Origin: Asterias amurensis
Taxonomy: Eukaryota; Echinodermata; Asteroidea; Forcipulatida; Asteriidae
NCBI RefSeq assembly: GCF_032118995.1
Contig: NC_092663.1
Span: 8,246,001 to 8,310,000 of the forward strand
Length of the DNA stretch: 64,000 nucleotides
Direction of reading: 5' to 3'
The translations under genes were made by a program, and so were the position numbers. This document shows, in pieces, positions 11,476 through 22,400 of this stretch. The stretch's first letter is position 1. Each line of letters starts with the position of its first letter. Under the pieces are notes generated by a model. The model made no database searches. It was not told the origin of the DNA and saw only the letters and a list, made by a program, of their open reading frames with translations.

Positions 11476-11875
11476 TCATTGCAAGTCAATTAGTGATTTT
11501 GATACCACCATCTTGGCACGTCTGGTTCCTATGGGCAATCACAAGCATTGATACTAAGACTCAGCACACCAAAAAGTCACCAGACTATTTTTCTCTCCCA
11601 TTCTCGGGCTGTGTCTGCAACTTCGGCTACAGCTACGGCTAGATCAGTGTTGAAGAATAAGCCAACCTAAGTTGCCGTTTCAGACACGGCCTTACTCTGG
11701 TTACAATAATTAAGATTAAAGAAAAACAAGATGGCTCCACAAGATGCTTCACCTTGTTGCTTAGTTACACACCCCAAAGTTAATTTTGCATTCAGTTTTT
11801 TGTACACAAACACTCATGTGCAAAAGCACTGTAAATCCAGTATTTTCCTGAGTTCTGTTATTTTATTCCACAGGC
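11476..11875. other. Intergenic, partial hairpin
   Basis: At about 11610-11690 TGTCTGCAACTTCGGCTAC and GTTGCCGTTTCAGACA form an imperfect hairpin. No gene is supported. Confidence 0.35.
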
Positions 11876-11879
11876 AAAT

Positions 11880-11968
11880 CAAGTTCTCAGGAGGGATCAA
11901 ACCCATGACCTTTATTATGTTGCTAGAGTACTTGTCTTAACACTAGACCAACGAGCTAGCCAGGGCCC
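11880..11968 (-). repeat. SINE tRNA-like head, antisense
   Basis: Read on the - strand, it contains GCTAGCTCGTTGGTCTAGTG (A-box-like) and a B-box-like GGGTTTGATCCCTCC. This is a tRNA-derived SINE head, truncated and diverged. Confidence 0.5.
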
Positions 11969-12323
11969 AATTTCATAAATCTGTTAAATAGGTACACTGT
12001 ACTCGAGTGAAAAAAGCCAAGCTGTGATCTTTGCTGAATTTCATTTGAAGTGTTTTCAATCCATAAGGAAATCTATCGTATGACTATTAATAGATTTTAA
12101 TTGTGTTCAAAAAACATTCATTTCGACTATCCTTATCAAGTGCTTTTCAGAAAAATTTGTGAAAAGCTCTGTTGTATCATTACATGTATTTATTTTACAT
12201 CGTAAGTGGGAGCTCCAATTTGTATAGCAGCTAATGTTCACCAATAATGTCAAATCCACCAACGTCTAACGAGGTGACACAGGGTACCAACCACAACTGT
12301 GCCATATTGAGAGCAGCATTCAA

Positions 12324-12685
12324 TAAGCCATTTGCGAGTTAAATTTGAATATCGTCTGGTACAATGACTTGCTTAGTTACAAAGCACCCCTTACATTTGA
12401 ATTCCTCAGACTATCGAGACAGTTGCTACGGCACGTGATTAGGGGCAAGCTTTTGTGTAGCAACCTCCAGGATGAGCAAACCCTGGTACCATTGTGCTAT
12501 AAACATCCATTCAGAATTGTGTATGGGTGTTCACCGTCTCTTACATAACTACGCAAAAGCTTGCCCCTAATCACACGGCGTAGCAACTGTCTTGATAGTC
12601 TGAGGAATTCAAATGTAAACAGTGCATTGTAACCAAGCGAGTCATTGTACCAGACATTATTTAAATCTAACTCGCAAGTGGCTTA
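12324..12685. repeat. Long palindromic MITE
   Basis: TAAGCCATTTGCGAGTTA at the left pairs with TAACTCGCAAGTGGCTTA at the right. Inner blocks such as GACAGTTGCTACG/CGTAGCAACTGTC and GGGGCAAGCTTTTG/CAAAAGCTTGCCCC continue the palindrome almost to its centre. A decayed relative lies at 41900-42258. Confidence 0.8.
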
Positions 12686-12767
12686 TTAGACAACCATAGA
12701 TTTGAAAGGCACTCTGTGGAGATTCATTTTTGTTGACATATTTCTATTGATTTCATAGAGTTATATA

Positions 12768-13034
12768 TAAGAACTAGAGGGCGCACTGGCCTATATACGC
12801 GCCCCGGTATGTGCGCAGGCGGCCATTTTCTAAGTTGACAAAACAGCTATCTCACAGCGTGTGTTTGTGCGGCCATTTTTTAAGTTGAACAAACAGCATC
12901 GCGTGAGCGTTAAAAAAAAAAAAACTCAAACGTGTATTTCATATTCATAGAATGACGCGCTTGTCATCTTGCGGTCCCATGGCGTTTGTGCATGAAGCAT
13001 CACTCGTGCGCCCTCTAGTTCTTATATATAACTC
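12768..13034. mobile_element. Inverted-repeat element with GAGTTATATATAAGAACTAG ends
   Basis: A perfect 28-bp terminal inverted repeat at 12768-12795 and 13007-13034 encloses about 210 bp, which includes a duplicated GCGGCCATTTT motif. No coding capacity. Perfect ends suggest comparatively recent insertion. Confidence 0.8.
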
Positions 13035-13207
13035 GATGATTGATTTCTAGCCACCATTCACTTCAGAGGAAATACTTTCACATGATGCTTAGTACTACAC
13101 ATGTACAGATTACAAACTTGTTATAACCAGCAGGCTTTCTAAAAAAAAAAAAAAAAAAAAAAGACAACTTCTATTTGGGGTCATTTCCAAAGTATGACCC
13201 TACCTTC

Positions 13208-13582
13208 AAACACGTTCCTGCTTAAGTTGCCTTGGATCGGTCGAGTTGTTTATTGGTCTATAACAAGCATTTGGAACCTTTTTTGTGTAAAATGCATATT
13301 ATGGTTGGAGAGATGTTTTAAAGTACAAATTTGCCTCAAAATTGCATGGTGTTCTTTTTACTGTGTGAACTAACACGGTCGGCCATGTATGGGAGTCAAA
13401 AATTTTACCTCGACTGTCGACAAGGTAAAAGGAAAACAAGGCAATTTCAAGTAATACTCGTGTGGATCATTATATTCTACTTTTAAAATATCTTTCTAAT
13501 CAAATGCATTTTACAACAAACGGTTACAAACGCTTTTCAATGTTCAAAGACCAACTCGACCGATCCCAGGCAAGGTGTTCCT
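13208..13582. repeat. Long palindromic MITE, 'GGATCGGTCGAG' family
   Basis: Outer arms TTGCCTTGGATCGGTCGAG and CTCGACCGATCCCAGGCAA pair. Inner arms containing TAACACGGTCGGCCAT and TTTACCTCGACTGTCGAC extend the palindrome. Closely related copies are at 55031-55205 (one arm) and 55232-55596. Confidence 0.75.
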
Positions 13583-13822
13583 TTGACACTCTTCTGCTAA
13601 GCGAAACTAACCGGGAAACTATTTAAAGACTAATCTGGTAACCTTATTCTGGTAAGAATATTGTTGTGTGCTTGGCTTGTTTTTGCACTTAAAAGCAGCT
13701 CTGTGAAACTCAGCCTAGATTTCTAAAGTAAATCAAATGAACTCTGTAGCCTGATTTGTTAGAAAACAACCAAAAGTTGCACAGGCCTTTGTACATGTAG
13801 GCCAATATACAAACAAAGATAC
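13583..13822. other. 3' flank of the chimeric gene
   Basis: Downstream of the - strand stop codon; would hold its 3' UTR. No polyadenylation signal was picked out with confidence. Confidence 0.3.
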
Positions 13823-14720
13823 TCATTTATCTCCCTGTGCAGCAGTTTCAAAGTTTGCCAAAACAGCGCAGATATGGACCAGCATTTCAATGTGCGGCAA
13901 CATGTCGCATGGCAACTTGGATCTCAAGATTCCAAATGATCGTAGCCGCTGCTTCAGCATGTCAACGTGCTTGTTCAAGAGGACGGACTCCTCTTTGTAA
14001 ATAGGGTTCGTCTGTGTGATTATTCGAGGCAAAATTGGAGCTTGGAAGATGGAGACTCCTTGCATGCTGCTTATGAAACTATCGGGCTGTAACGAAAGTA
14101 CCTGATCGCCGACATGAAGGGCATAGTAGACAGAGCTTAGCTTCGACAGTTTACTTTGTAGGATCTCCCCTGAGAAGAACTTGGAGATAAAGCAGATGCA
14201 ACCGTTCGGAGTCAACCCGATGAGAGCCTTCGCCTTGAAGGTGCTGTCCAGTCTTGAGAGCATCGGTAGCTGATCCCGCAGTTGCTCCGGTGCCTCCACT
14301 TCAATCTGAAGACAGTCCAAGACGAGTCTACACTTAGGGTAGCTTCTCTTGATGCACGGTGGCATCTTGCTGAGCACTGTCTCCTTAAGTGGCCACTGAA
14401 TGCAAGCAGAAGACAGCTCCACGAGGTAGACTAAGATGCAGAGGAAGGTTTGCTCAATGGTCGCCTGGGCCACACTGAACTGAGCTGCGAGGTACTTATA
14501 CGGTGGGTCCATCCGTAGTTTCATCAGGAACATGAGAAGCCCATTCTCAGTGGTCAGACCTCCAAGTATGGGTAGGGGATCTGGAAGCTGCTCAAGGAGG
14601 ATATGAAACGTCTTTAAGGAGACACCAGTGATTTCCATGACCAGGCTGTCTGAGTAACGCACATCTTTCCAGCCGTGAAATCCGATGCAACTTCTCAGGG
14701 GGGTCGATTTTTCACCAAAG
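13823..14720 (-). CDS. Exon 2 of chimeric gene: PIF/Harbinger-like DDE domain
   Basis: About 298 residues. The frame is open back to the acceptor and begins FGEKSTPLRSCIGFHGW. It shows the DDE_Tnp_4 order: ITGVSLKTFHILLEQL (helical N-part), LLMFLMKLRMDPPYKYLAAQF, the first Asp in CRLVLDCLQIE, KALIGLTPNGCICFISKFFSG, a second acidic position near ALHVGDQVLSLQPDSF where the family normally has a M-A-D-R-G-F-like motif, and KHVDMLKQRLRSFGIL where the third acidic residue is usually Glu within HVERA-I-R-K. Here it is Asp (about residue 1136). The ending HICAVLANF matches the usual family C-terminus. Two of three catalytic motifs are degraded. Confidence 0.8.
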
Positions 14721-17700
14721 CTGTACAGGTAAATAAAAAAATTGAAACATTTTGTTAAAAATCATGACTCTATAAACTACGTACATGTAGAAGCCTTTGT
14801 TTGTAAAGTATCTGGCCATTAGATCTCAAAAAGCCATTTCTCAAAGTCTAGTTCACCTAAGTAAAATGTCTTCTTAAAAGTTACACTGATAAGAAATTGG
14901 TGATGGCACAATAATCTGAAGAAGAAAAAAATTGGTCGATTCACACTTGCAAAAGAATATTAAGCTTATTATTCAAAGAAAATATTATATATGTAAAAGT
15001 GTTTTATCAGAAGCAAAAAATCCTTATTCCTTGTTTAGCAAGAGAAATGGGATCTTTAGTCTGGTTGTATCCAATTGATGATGATTTTTCTCCCAGGTCA
15101 GCAGTTAAGGTCACGAGCCCAATGATCTACTTCCAGGGTCCAATTTCAAAGAGCTGCTTAAGCACCAAAGTAGCTACATGCAAGCACAATTAAATTATGT
15201 TTACCAAAATAAGGTCGGCAGCCAGTCAAACGCCACATGTACAATATGTGACTGGTATGGTGCATATTTTTGCTTAGCAGAAAATGTTCAAGCAATATTT
15301 TCTGCTATAAAGCAGCTCAATGAAACACAACCCAGGGCTGCTAATACCACCATTATTGTACTAAAAAGTTTCATGGTTGATACCACCAACATACCAGATA
15401 ATACACTCTTCTAAGGGCAAGGTGGATTTTCCTGAGTAAAAGGGCACCTCAATCAGTGATGTATTTGTACTGAAACATTTAAAGGGACACCAAGGCATTA
15501 ACCAGAGCCCAATTTCATCTAGCTGCTTAAAGCACTTAAGCAGTAGCTTACATATAGCACAGCTTACTATGCTAAAAATCGGAACAAGACTACCAACCAG
15601 TCTGTATAACATTCGTCATGTACAATTTGAGACTCGTATCCCGCTCATTTATGCTTAGCAGAAAATTGTTAGGCAATAGCAGCTCAATCAAATTGGGGTC
15701 GTTTTACCCGTGGGCAAGGAGATAATTTTGCCTCCATTACCCTCTGTGAAGTATCAGGGCCAAATTTCATAAAGCCTGTAAGCACTAAAACTTGCTATGC
15801 AAAGAAAGTATTGCTTAGCACTAGCAAAAATAGGTTACCAGCCAAATTTACATTAAGTTTGCTGTATTGTGGCTGGTATCTCACTCAACTTTTGCTTTTA
15901 AGCAAAGAAACTTGCCAAGCAGTATTTCTCCAGGGGCCACCAAGGCAAGTGACAGGGACATGAAGGCAATCCCACCTGATGTAGTATCAGGCCTGTACCA
16001 ACCATTTCAAACTTACAAGTTAACATCAGTTGATCCTTGAGATGCGTGATAGAGTTCCAGAAGCTTTATTGCGAGCTGATTCTTGTCAAGTCCAAGTTTA
16101 TAAGACAGGGGAAGCCAAAGGGCACTGATGCTAGGCGATAGCTTCAGCCGATTGTCAGGCTCGCGGCTGTGCGACATTCTGTACTTCTTTTGAGCAGCTT
16201 TGATGGCTTTTTTCTTCTCTGCTTGTGGGAGTCGCTTTCTGCCCCCGCCTGGGGCACGTTTTCGTTTGACCGGGAAAAGAGTTGGGTTTTTCTCTTGGAG
16301 CGTTTGCCCTGAGTGCTCGGCCTGAAGTGTATCTTGGTTGTTGTCCCTGTTCTTGGACTGGTGTTGGGAGTCTGTTCGTGATGCCTGCATGTCTGTAGAA
16401 ACTGCAGAAATTGGAGGTGTACTCTCGCACTGCCATGAAGTTTGAGGATTGTCATCATTGTGCGTCCAGTCTTCTGAGAGGCTGTTGTCTGAATTTGAAT
16501 AACTTTCGGTGTCGCTTGATCTACTGTGATAGTCTTTCATCATCCCCTTGCTACGTAGAACAGCCACAGGGGTAATTCTGAGACAGTCATTGGTGTAGAC
16601 TTTCCTACATTCAGCATTAGTTGAAATTATTTTCACTTTGTCACTGAGGGAATGAAGTCCTACAGGGGCATCAATGTACCATGGACCAGTCTTTGGTGCT
16701 GTTTCTCTAGGTCGTTGCCAAAACAAATCCGGGCGGTTTGGATTCAACTTTGACAAGTACTTTTGAAATGACCTCACAGGACATTTGTCAGAGTTTGAAA
16801 TCTCGAACATAGCACCCTTGGTAAATTCATGATCGTCTTCACTGAAGCTATGGCCACATTTTGAGACATACTGATTATAATTGTTGTCTCTGGCAACCGT
16901 GAAATCGCTCGGCTTCATCTCTTGCATGCGGTATCGGTTTGATTTGCCCAAATAAACCATAATGTCAAAAAAGACTTTATTCTGGAGTCCCCTAGGAGAT
17001 TTCATATCCAACTCAGGGGAAGATTGAATTTTGTCCATATCGGCTGCTGAGATTGGAGTTTTGTGTTTGATTACCACTTTGCCTCCTTTCCGTATGCTTA
17101 TAAGAATATCTTTAAAGACTTTATTGCTCCCTTTAAATTCAGCACTCTTTTTGCAAATGTCCCAGTTATGCAGTGTTTGAAAGTACCTCTGCAATCCATA
17201 CCTGATCCCTTGCATTGATTTCTTAGTGTACATTTGCCCATCAAACTTACGCAAGTTGGCATAGAATCGACAAAGAAACTCATCTAATTCTCTCATAGAC
17301 ATAGCTTCAACCAAGGGTATCGATGAACCAAGATGCTTGGCAAACACCTCCAACCTTGTCAGTGCATATCTGAGCTGTCTGTTCGTGCTCTTAGAATCTT
17401 GGACTTTCATCAGATCTTTAAGATTTATGGATGACAGAAAAGAGAACGAGGGAAGATCTTCTGAAGTTTCTGCTGTGGCTAGATCTGAAGGCTTGGGTTG
17501 TTTAGGTTGTTCAGTTTGAGAGTGAGGGTGGTCCTCTTGTAATTGTTGAGAAGCAGATGCACTCTTGTTACTGTTCTCATCCTTGAGCAGCGATAAAGAA
17601 ACATCAGAAAGAATCTCTTCCGATGCAGAGTCTTGAGTGTTTTCCCCAGACCTACATAAGATTTCCAATCCATCCTTGTTTGAAATCTCCCTGTCAGCAG

Positions 17701-18664
17701 CCTGTCTCAGCGAGCTTGCAATGCGTAAAATACCAACAGGAGTCGCCTTAAGACAATTGTTTGTGTACAATTTACGACAACCCGCATTTGCTGAGATCGT
17801 TTTCATTTTGGAGCCGAGTGTGTGCAGTGGTGTTGGGCGACTAATGTACCAGGGTCCAACGTCTGGTACATGTGGGATTGGTTTTTGCCAAAATATATCA
17901 GAGCGTTTGGGATTCAATTTTGATAAGTATTTCTCCAAGGACGCTACGGGGCATCTGTCATAGCCTGGGATTTCATACATAACACCCTCACATGAGCTCT
18001 CACTGTTGACGTCACGACTTTGACATGTATTTTGACTGCAGTTTGTTACAATTACATAACGAATGTTATCTCCAGTTCTTGAAAACGTAAAATCATTCGA
18101 CTTCATGTCACGCATTTTTTCACATCCGACAATCCCAAAATATACTGTGATGTCGATGAATACCTTATTCTGTAGCCCAGTCGGGGAACTCAAATCCAAC
18201 TCATTGGATGTTTGAATTTTGTTCATATCCGCCACAGAGATCGGACCCTTGTGTATCACTTTATTATTCTTTCCTTTCCAATTCAAGTTGACCAACATTC
18301 CCTGAAACACCTTATTACTGCCAGCAAATAAGGCATTCTTACAGAGTTTCCAGCTGTGCAAGGATTGGAAGTGTCTCTGCAGGCCAAACCGAATTGCAAG
18401 CATCGATTTCCTTGTGTACGCTTGGCCGTCGCTTTTCCGTAAACTTGTGTAAAATTGACAAAGAAAATCGTCGAGTTCACTGATTGTTAGAGACTCCACA
18501 GACGCCATGGTCGTACCTACAGTTCTTGTGTAAGCTTCCAGTCTGCTTGTCGCATATTTAATTTGCTTGACTGTGTTTTTAGAGTCCTCAACGTTGAGTA
18601 GGTCTTTCGAATCGGGATATTGCGCCGAGGCGAACCCTGGAGTTTCTTCCGAACTAGCCGCCAT
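13823..18664 (-). CDS. Chimeric gene: two Crypton/DUF3504-like domains plus a Harbinger-like DDE domain
   Basis: Predicted two-exon gene (18664-16017 joined to 14720-13823) encoding about 1181 residues. The 5' exon codes for two diverged Crypton-type tyrosine-recombinase-like domains (about residues 20-320 and 413-706), an acidic/Ser-rich linker, a basic stretch (799-828) and a short helical module (838-874). The 3' exon encodes a DDE_Tnp_4 domain related to PIF/Harbinger transposases. The join is supported by a perfect GTAAGT donor overlapping the apparent stop, a pyrimidine-rich acceptor (CCTGTACAG), and exact phase agreement (TT+C). The start ATG has a good context (ATAATGG) and an in-frame TAA lies 11 codons upstream. 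Catalytic residues are changed in all three domains, so DNA binding rather than transposition is likelier. Additional exons inside the intron cannot be excluded. It faces the Rnd gene head to head. Confidence 0.7.
14721..16016 (-). other. Intron 1 of the chimeric gene
   Basis: Begins GTAAGT and ends in a T-rich tract plus CTGTACAG. It contains several copies of the 'aagctgctaagca' repeat family (about 15136-15345, 15510-15700 and 15771-15935), with motifs such as CAATTTCAAAGAGCTGCTTA and CAAATTTCATAAAGCC. There is also a fragment of the CCTTGG repeat near 15410-15500. No additional coding exon is evident. Confidence 0.55.
16017..18664 (-). CDS. Exon 1 of chimeric gene: tandem Crypton/DUF3504-like domains
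   Basis: Uninterrupted 882-codon exon. The two halves are clearly paralogous: VADMNKIQTSNELDLSSPTG against AADMDKIQSSPELDMKSPRG, LQNKVFIDITVYFG against LQNKVFFDIMVYLG, and CRKLYTNNCLKATPVGILR against CRKVYTNDCLRITPVAVLR. This arrangement (LQNKVFF ... YTN+CLRAT) is that of DUF3504 proteins derived from Crypton tyrosine recombinases, as in the ZMYM/QRICH1 group. In the usual YTNHCLR box, the first copy has N303 and K306 in place of His and Arg. The second has D693 but keeps R696. The first copy also reads FGIVGC where family members usually have an Arg. No clear C-terminal catalytic Tyr box follows either copy. Both are probably inactive as recombinases. Confidence 0.8.
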
Positions 18665-19344
18665 TATTGTTGTTGATAGTTTGTCGGATCGTTTTTAACG
18701 CACTTGTACAGCAACAATGAATCGTATCCGAACAGATGCATTAAGCAGTCCATTATTGACAAAACAAATGTTTTGCGTTTTGTTCGTAGTGAACACAACA
18801 ATGCTGGTGATGGGGGATAGACAAGGGATTTTTCTTATTTATTTTTCTTTATGGAGATAATTTGTATGCTTCATTTATGTCGGACCTTTTTTTATGGGCA
18901 AATTGTTTTTCCCCCGACATTTTCGCTCGCTGGACACCAAAAATAATAGTCTAGCGCCCTCAGTCGTCATAATCATAATTACACTCAGGGGTACGTGTGA
19001 CGGAGGTGTGTCTCATTCGAGTCAAATGATTGGTCAATGGAGTAAAGCGGGGACGAGTCAGCCAATGATTAGCCACAGGCTTATACCGGCATTTGATTGG
19101 TCAAGCATCTACGCATAAATGAATACTTAAAATCGACACGTGACGCTGGAGTTGTCAACCTGTCACTCACGTCTCATAACAGCCAGCTAGCCACAGAGAG
19201 AAACAACGCAAATTATCGTCTGCTCCTACCAGTCAGCTACCAAAACATTGCAGTGTATCGGGAAAAATATTGTGTGTTAGCTGGTACAGCGAACTTAATT
19301 CTAGGCTTTATTTTACAATTTGGAAACAGACAAACTTTGCCAAA
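18665..19344. promoter_or_regulatory. Candidate bidirectional promoter between the chimeric gene and Rnd
   Basis: The two start codons are divergent and about 680 bp apart. Three CCAAT boxes cluster at 19029-19033 (ATTGG), 19062-19066 (CCAAT) and 19096-19100 (ATTGG), spaced about 33 bp apart. No TATA box is obvious at a convincing position. The 5' UTRs of both genes must lie here unless there are upstream non-coding exons. Transcription start sites cannot be placed from sequence alone. Confidence 0.5.
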
Positions 19345-19470
19345 ATGCGTCGGCAACGTTCGATGATGGTTTTGAATGAAGTTGTCCGGAATAAACTCGT
19401 TGTTGTCGGGGACACAGGCTGTGGAAAGTCTGCGTTGCTCAACACATTTCTGGGTCACAAGTTCACAGAC
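19345..19470 (+). CDS. Rnd exon 1 (start, P-loop)
   Basis: Codes 42 residues from MRRQRSMMVLN to KFTD and ends at GAC|GTAAGT in phase 0. The ATG at 19345 has A at -3. The short basic N-terminus ahead of KLVVVGDTGCGKS fits Rnd proteins, which have N-terminal extensions. Confidence 0.9.
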
Positions 19471-22400
19471 GTAAGTATTGAATTTCTGTAATAATATTTA
19501 TATGTTGTTGTCTTGTGGCATTTTTTGTATAAGTCTCCATCTATTTCTTGAGGTTAAATTATTGTTTTTATAGCCTCCACCTGAGAGACGAATGTTTTGG
19601 TATCGAAATTGTATCCAATGGCGACGTGCATTATAAATGTATTTCATGTTGCTGTGTAGAAATAGTTCGGTGAACATTTCTGTATTCCACTTTCGGATGT
19701 AAGCCAACAATAATGTCTGTTATTTAAAAGTTTCGCTCTTTCAAATTTGTGATAAAGTTCATAATTTGGTTTTAGCAAATGTAACTTTTCTTCCAAAGTA
19801 AAATGAAAGACTGAAATTTACTTTTTAAATAGACAGCAAAGTTTGATCTATCGCAGTAAACACAATTTTCTGAATATTATATTAAAAAAGTACACGACTG
19901 CAGGATTTGTTTGGTTGGAGGTGCTACTATTGGCAATATTTCGCCAATTGTCAATTTTAAAATTACAGGATTCTCACTCATCAGATCAGTGGATAAAATT
20001 TTCACAGGTTTGTTATTTTGTACTTATGTTGAGATACAGCAAAGTGAGAAGACTGGTCTTTGACAATTACCAATAGTGTCCACTGTCTTTAAAACATTGA
20101 TGTAATGAAAATTTCGTAAAGGCTTATAAAATATATTATAGGTAACAGGCTCTCCAAATTTGCCAGTCAATTTCCAAACTGAGTTTCCAAACCATACACT
20201 TACAATACATTTTACATAAAAGAGTAAAGAAGGAATATGGTATCAAAACCGAAAACAGGGTGTCCAAACGACACCCAGACACACCTCTGGCTAACTGTAT
20301 GATGGAAATGATTAGGAACAACACGACAAATTTTAAACTAAGTTGTTCCATCCCTTTAAGGTTTTGTTGAGAGGAAACGCGCCATGGTGTCAAGAGATAG
20401 TGGTATGGAACAAGGGAAATGAGTCCACCAGTCTGATGGGGCATCATAACCCAATGTCAGCCCGGATGAACCCAAGGGCAATGCAATCATAAACTCTGTC
20501 TCATTGCAGAATAATGATCATGAAACCCCAAAACCAAAAACAGTCAACAGTACACGTGACCTGGTATTTTAGCCGGTAGATTTTACTAGTATGCGAATTA
20601 CCACTAACAGTCAGCAGAATTTGATGGTTTGTGTTAATTTGGCATCAGGGATGAAGATCAATATTTGGTTTTTCACCTTACATTGATGTATATTACACAA
20701 TATACACAATGTGTTAAAACACATCATCAGTGTTACTGTTAGTGCAAAAACAACCAAAGAAAAACAATATGAGTAGTTGAAGTTTTTTTTTTGCTAAGCT
20801 TGTTTCTTTCAAAGGATTTGAGGAATTGCATGGTAATGTATATTTGGTTTGCGGTAACACCATGTGTATTTTTCTTTTGTTTAAGCAACTCAAATACATT
20901 TGACCTAAAAATTTGAATCAGATTATAAAAAGGGTGTACAACCTGCAATTTTTTATTTCAGTGCTAGTGTTTTCCCCAGACCTACATAAGATTTCCAATC
21001 CATCCTTGTTTGAAATCTCCCTGTCAGCAGCCTGTCTCAGCGAGCTTGCAATGCGTAAAATACCAACAGGAGTCGCCTTAAGACAATTGTTTGTGTACAA
21101 TTTACGACAACCCGCATTTGCTGAGATCGTTTTCATTTTGAAGAAAAACAATATGAGTAGTTGAAGTTTTTTTTTGCTTAGCTTGTTTCTTTCAAAGGAT
21201 TTGAGAAATTGCATGGTAATGTATATTTGGTTTGCGGTAACACCATGTGTATTTTTCTTTTGTTTAAGCAACTCAAATACATTTGACCTAATAATTTGAA
21301 TCAGATTATAAAAAGGGTGTACAACCTGCAATTTTTTATTTCAGTGCTAGTGACAAAAAGGTGTATAAACATCAAAACCCATCCTCTGTGGATAAAATAG
21401 CTGTAACCACAGCTCCAGACCTGTGTCATGTGGGGTGTGGAAGCCCTAAGGCATTATACAGTCTAAATGCAACATAAATTGTATGATGCTTAATTTTTAC
21501 AAAGGTGCTTAGCGATAATAAAGTCTGAAGTGAACAACTGTTTCCGCTTGAAACTGTTGGAACTGTATTTGTAGTTATTTTCTGAACTACACAACTTGTA
21601 CACTTTTTAAAATGTTTGTTTTCCAATTTTGTGCTTTTCCTCACAGATCTACTCTCCAACCACCTTTGAGAGTTACTCGTCAACAATGGAAATAAACAAA
21701 TATAGAATAGATCTGACTATCTGGGACACATCAGGTAAGTCACATATCCAAAACAAGGGGGTGATAATGAGTTCAATCCCCTGAGGTAAACCCAAACTCT
21801 GTAAATTATATTAAGTAATGTGTGCCCAGCCACAGTCATGGGTACACTTTCTGTTAAAAAGAAACCAACAATAATAAACATGATACAAACATTGAGTAAC
21901 TCTTTGCAGGATTTATCTTGTATTTGACAAACTCAGCACTTTTTTACCTTGAAATAGCAATTATTAATTGATATATAAATAACAATGAAACTACTGCTAT
22001 GTCAGTGGTTTTCAAATTTTCTTAAAATGGACTCCAAAAAAGTGTAGCCATGATCCTTGCTGACTTGCTGTGCACACCATAAGAAAAGCGACCCGTCATT
22101 TCATATTTTGTCAGAGGGCAGCCTACATTGGCCAGGTGTTCTAATATTGCTCCAGCTGAACCCAGGTCCCCATAATCTAAAAGAATTTTAATTGGTATTT
22201 GAGTATTCTGTCAGAACTCGTATTCATTTCATTCAGTTTCGTGGATAACTTTGCCCAGAGCTCTGTTTAGGAAAAAATAATTATGTTGTTCATTAAGGAG
22301 GAATGCAATCACTGATCCCTTTCCATGGAATGTTTTTATTGTCATTTGGTCACCCTTACACAAATACAGCTCTAACGCCCCATGTGTTTGTGGACTCCCC

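Larger units (their letters stand above)
19471..21646 (+). other. Rnd intron 1
   Basis: 2.2-kb intron with GTAAGT donor and CTTTTCCTCACAG acceptor. It contains the right end of a TTAA-family palindrome (about 19997-20092) and the templated duplication at 20757-21352. No additional exon is seen. Confidence 0.7.

Noticed and set aside
16144..16458. Two - strand frames of about 100 codons within the chimeric exon
   Set aside because: They are other-frame shadows of the long coding exon.
20970..21140. Retrocopy (processed pseudogene) of the chimeric gene
   Set aside because: Only 171 bp, no polyA, no short target duplication; flanks are 212-bp duplicates instead.
20918..21331. A 137-codon - strand frame containing DUF3504-like sequence
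   Set aside because: It is a chance join of duplicated intron and the copied exon fragment; there is no start context or separate gene structure.
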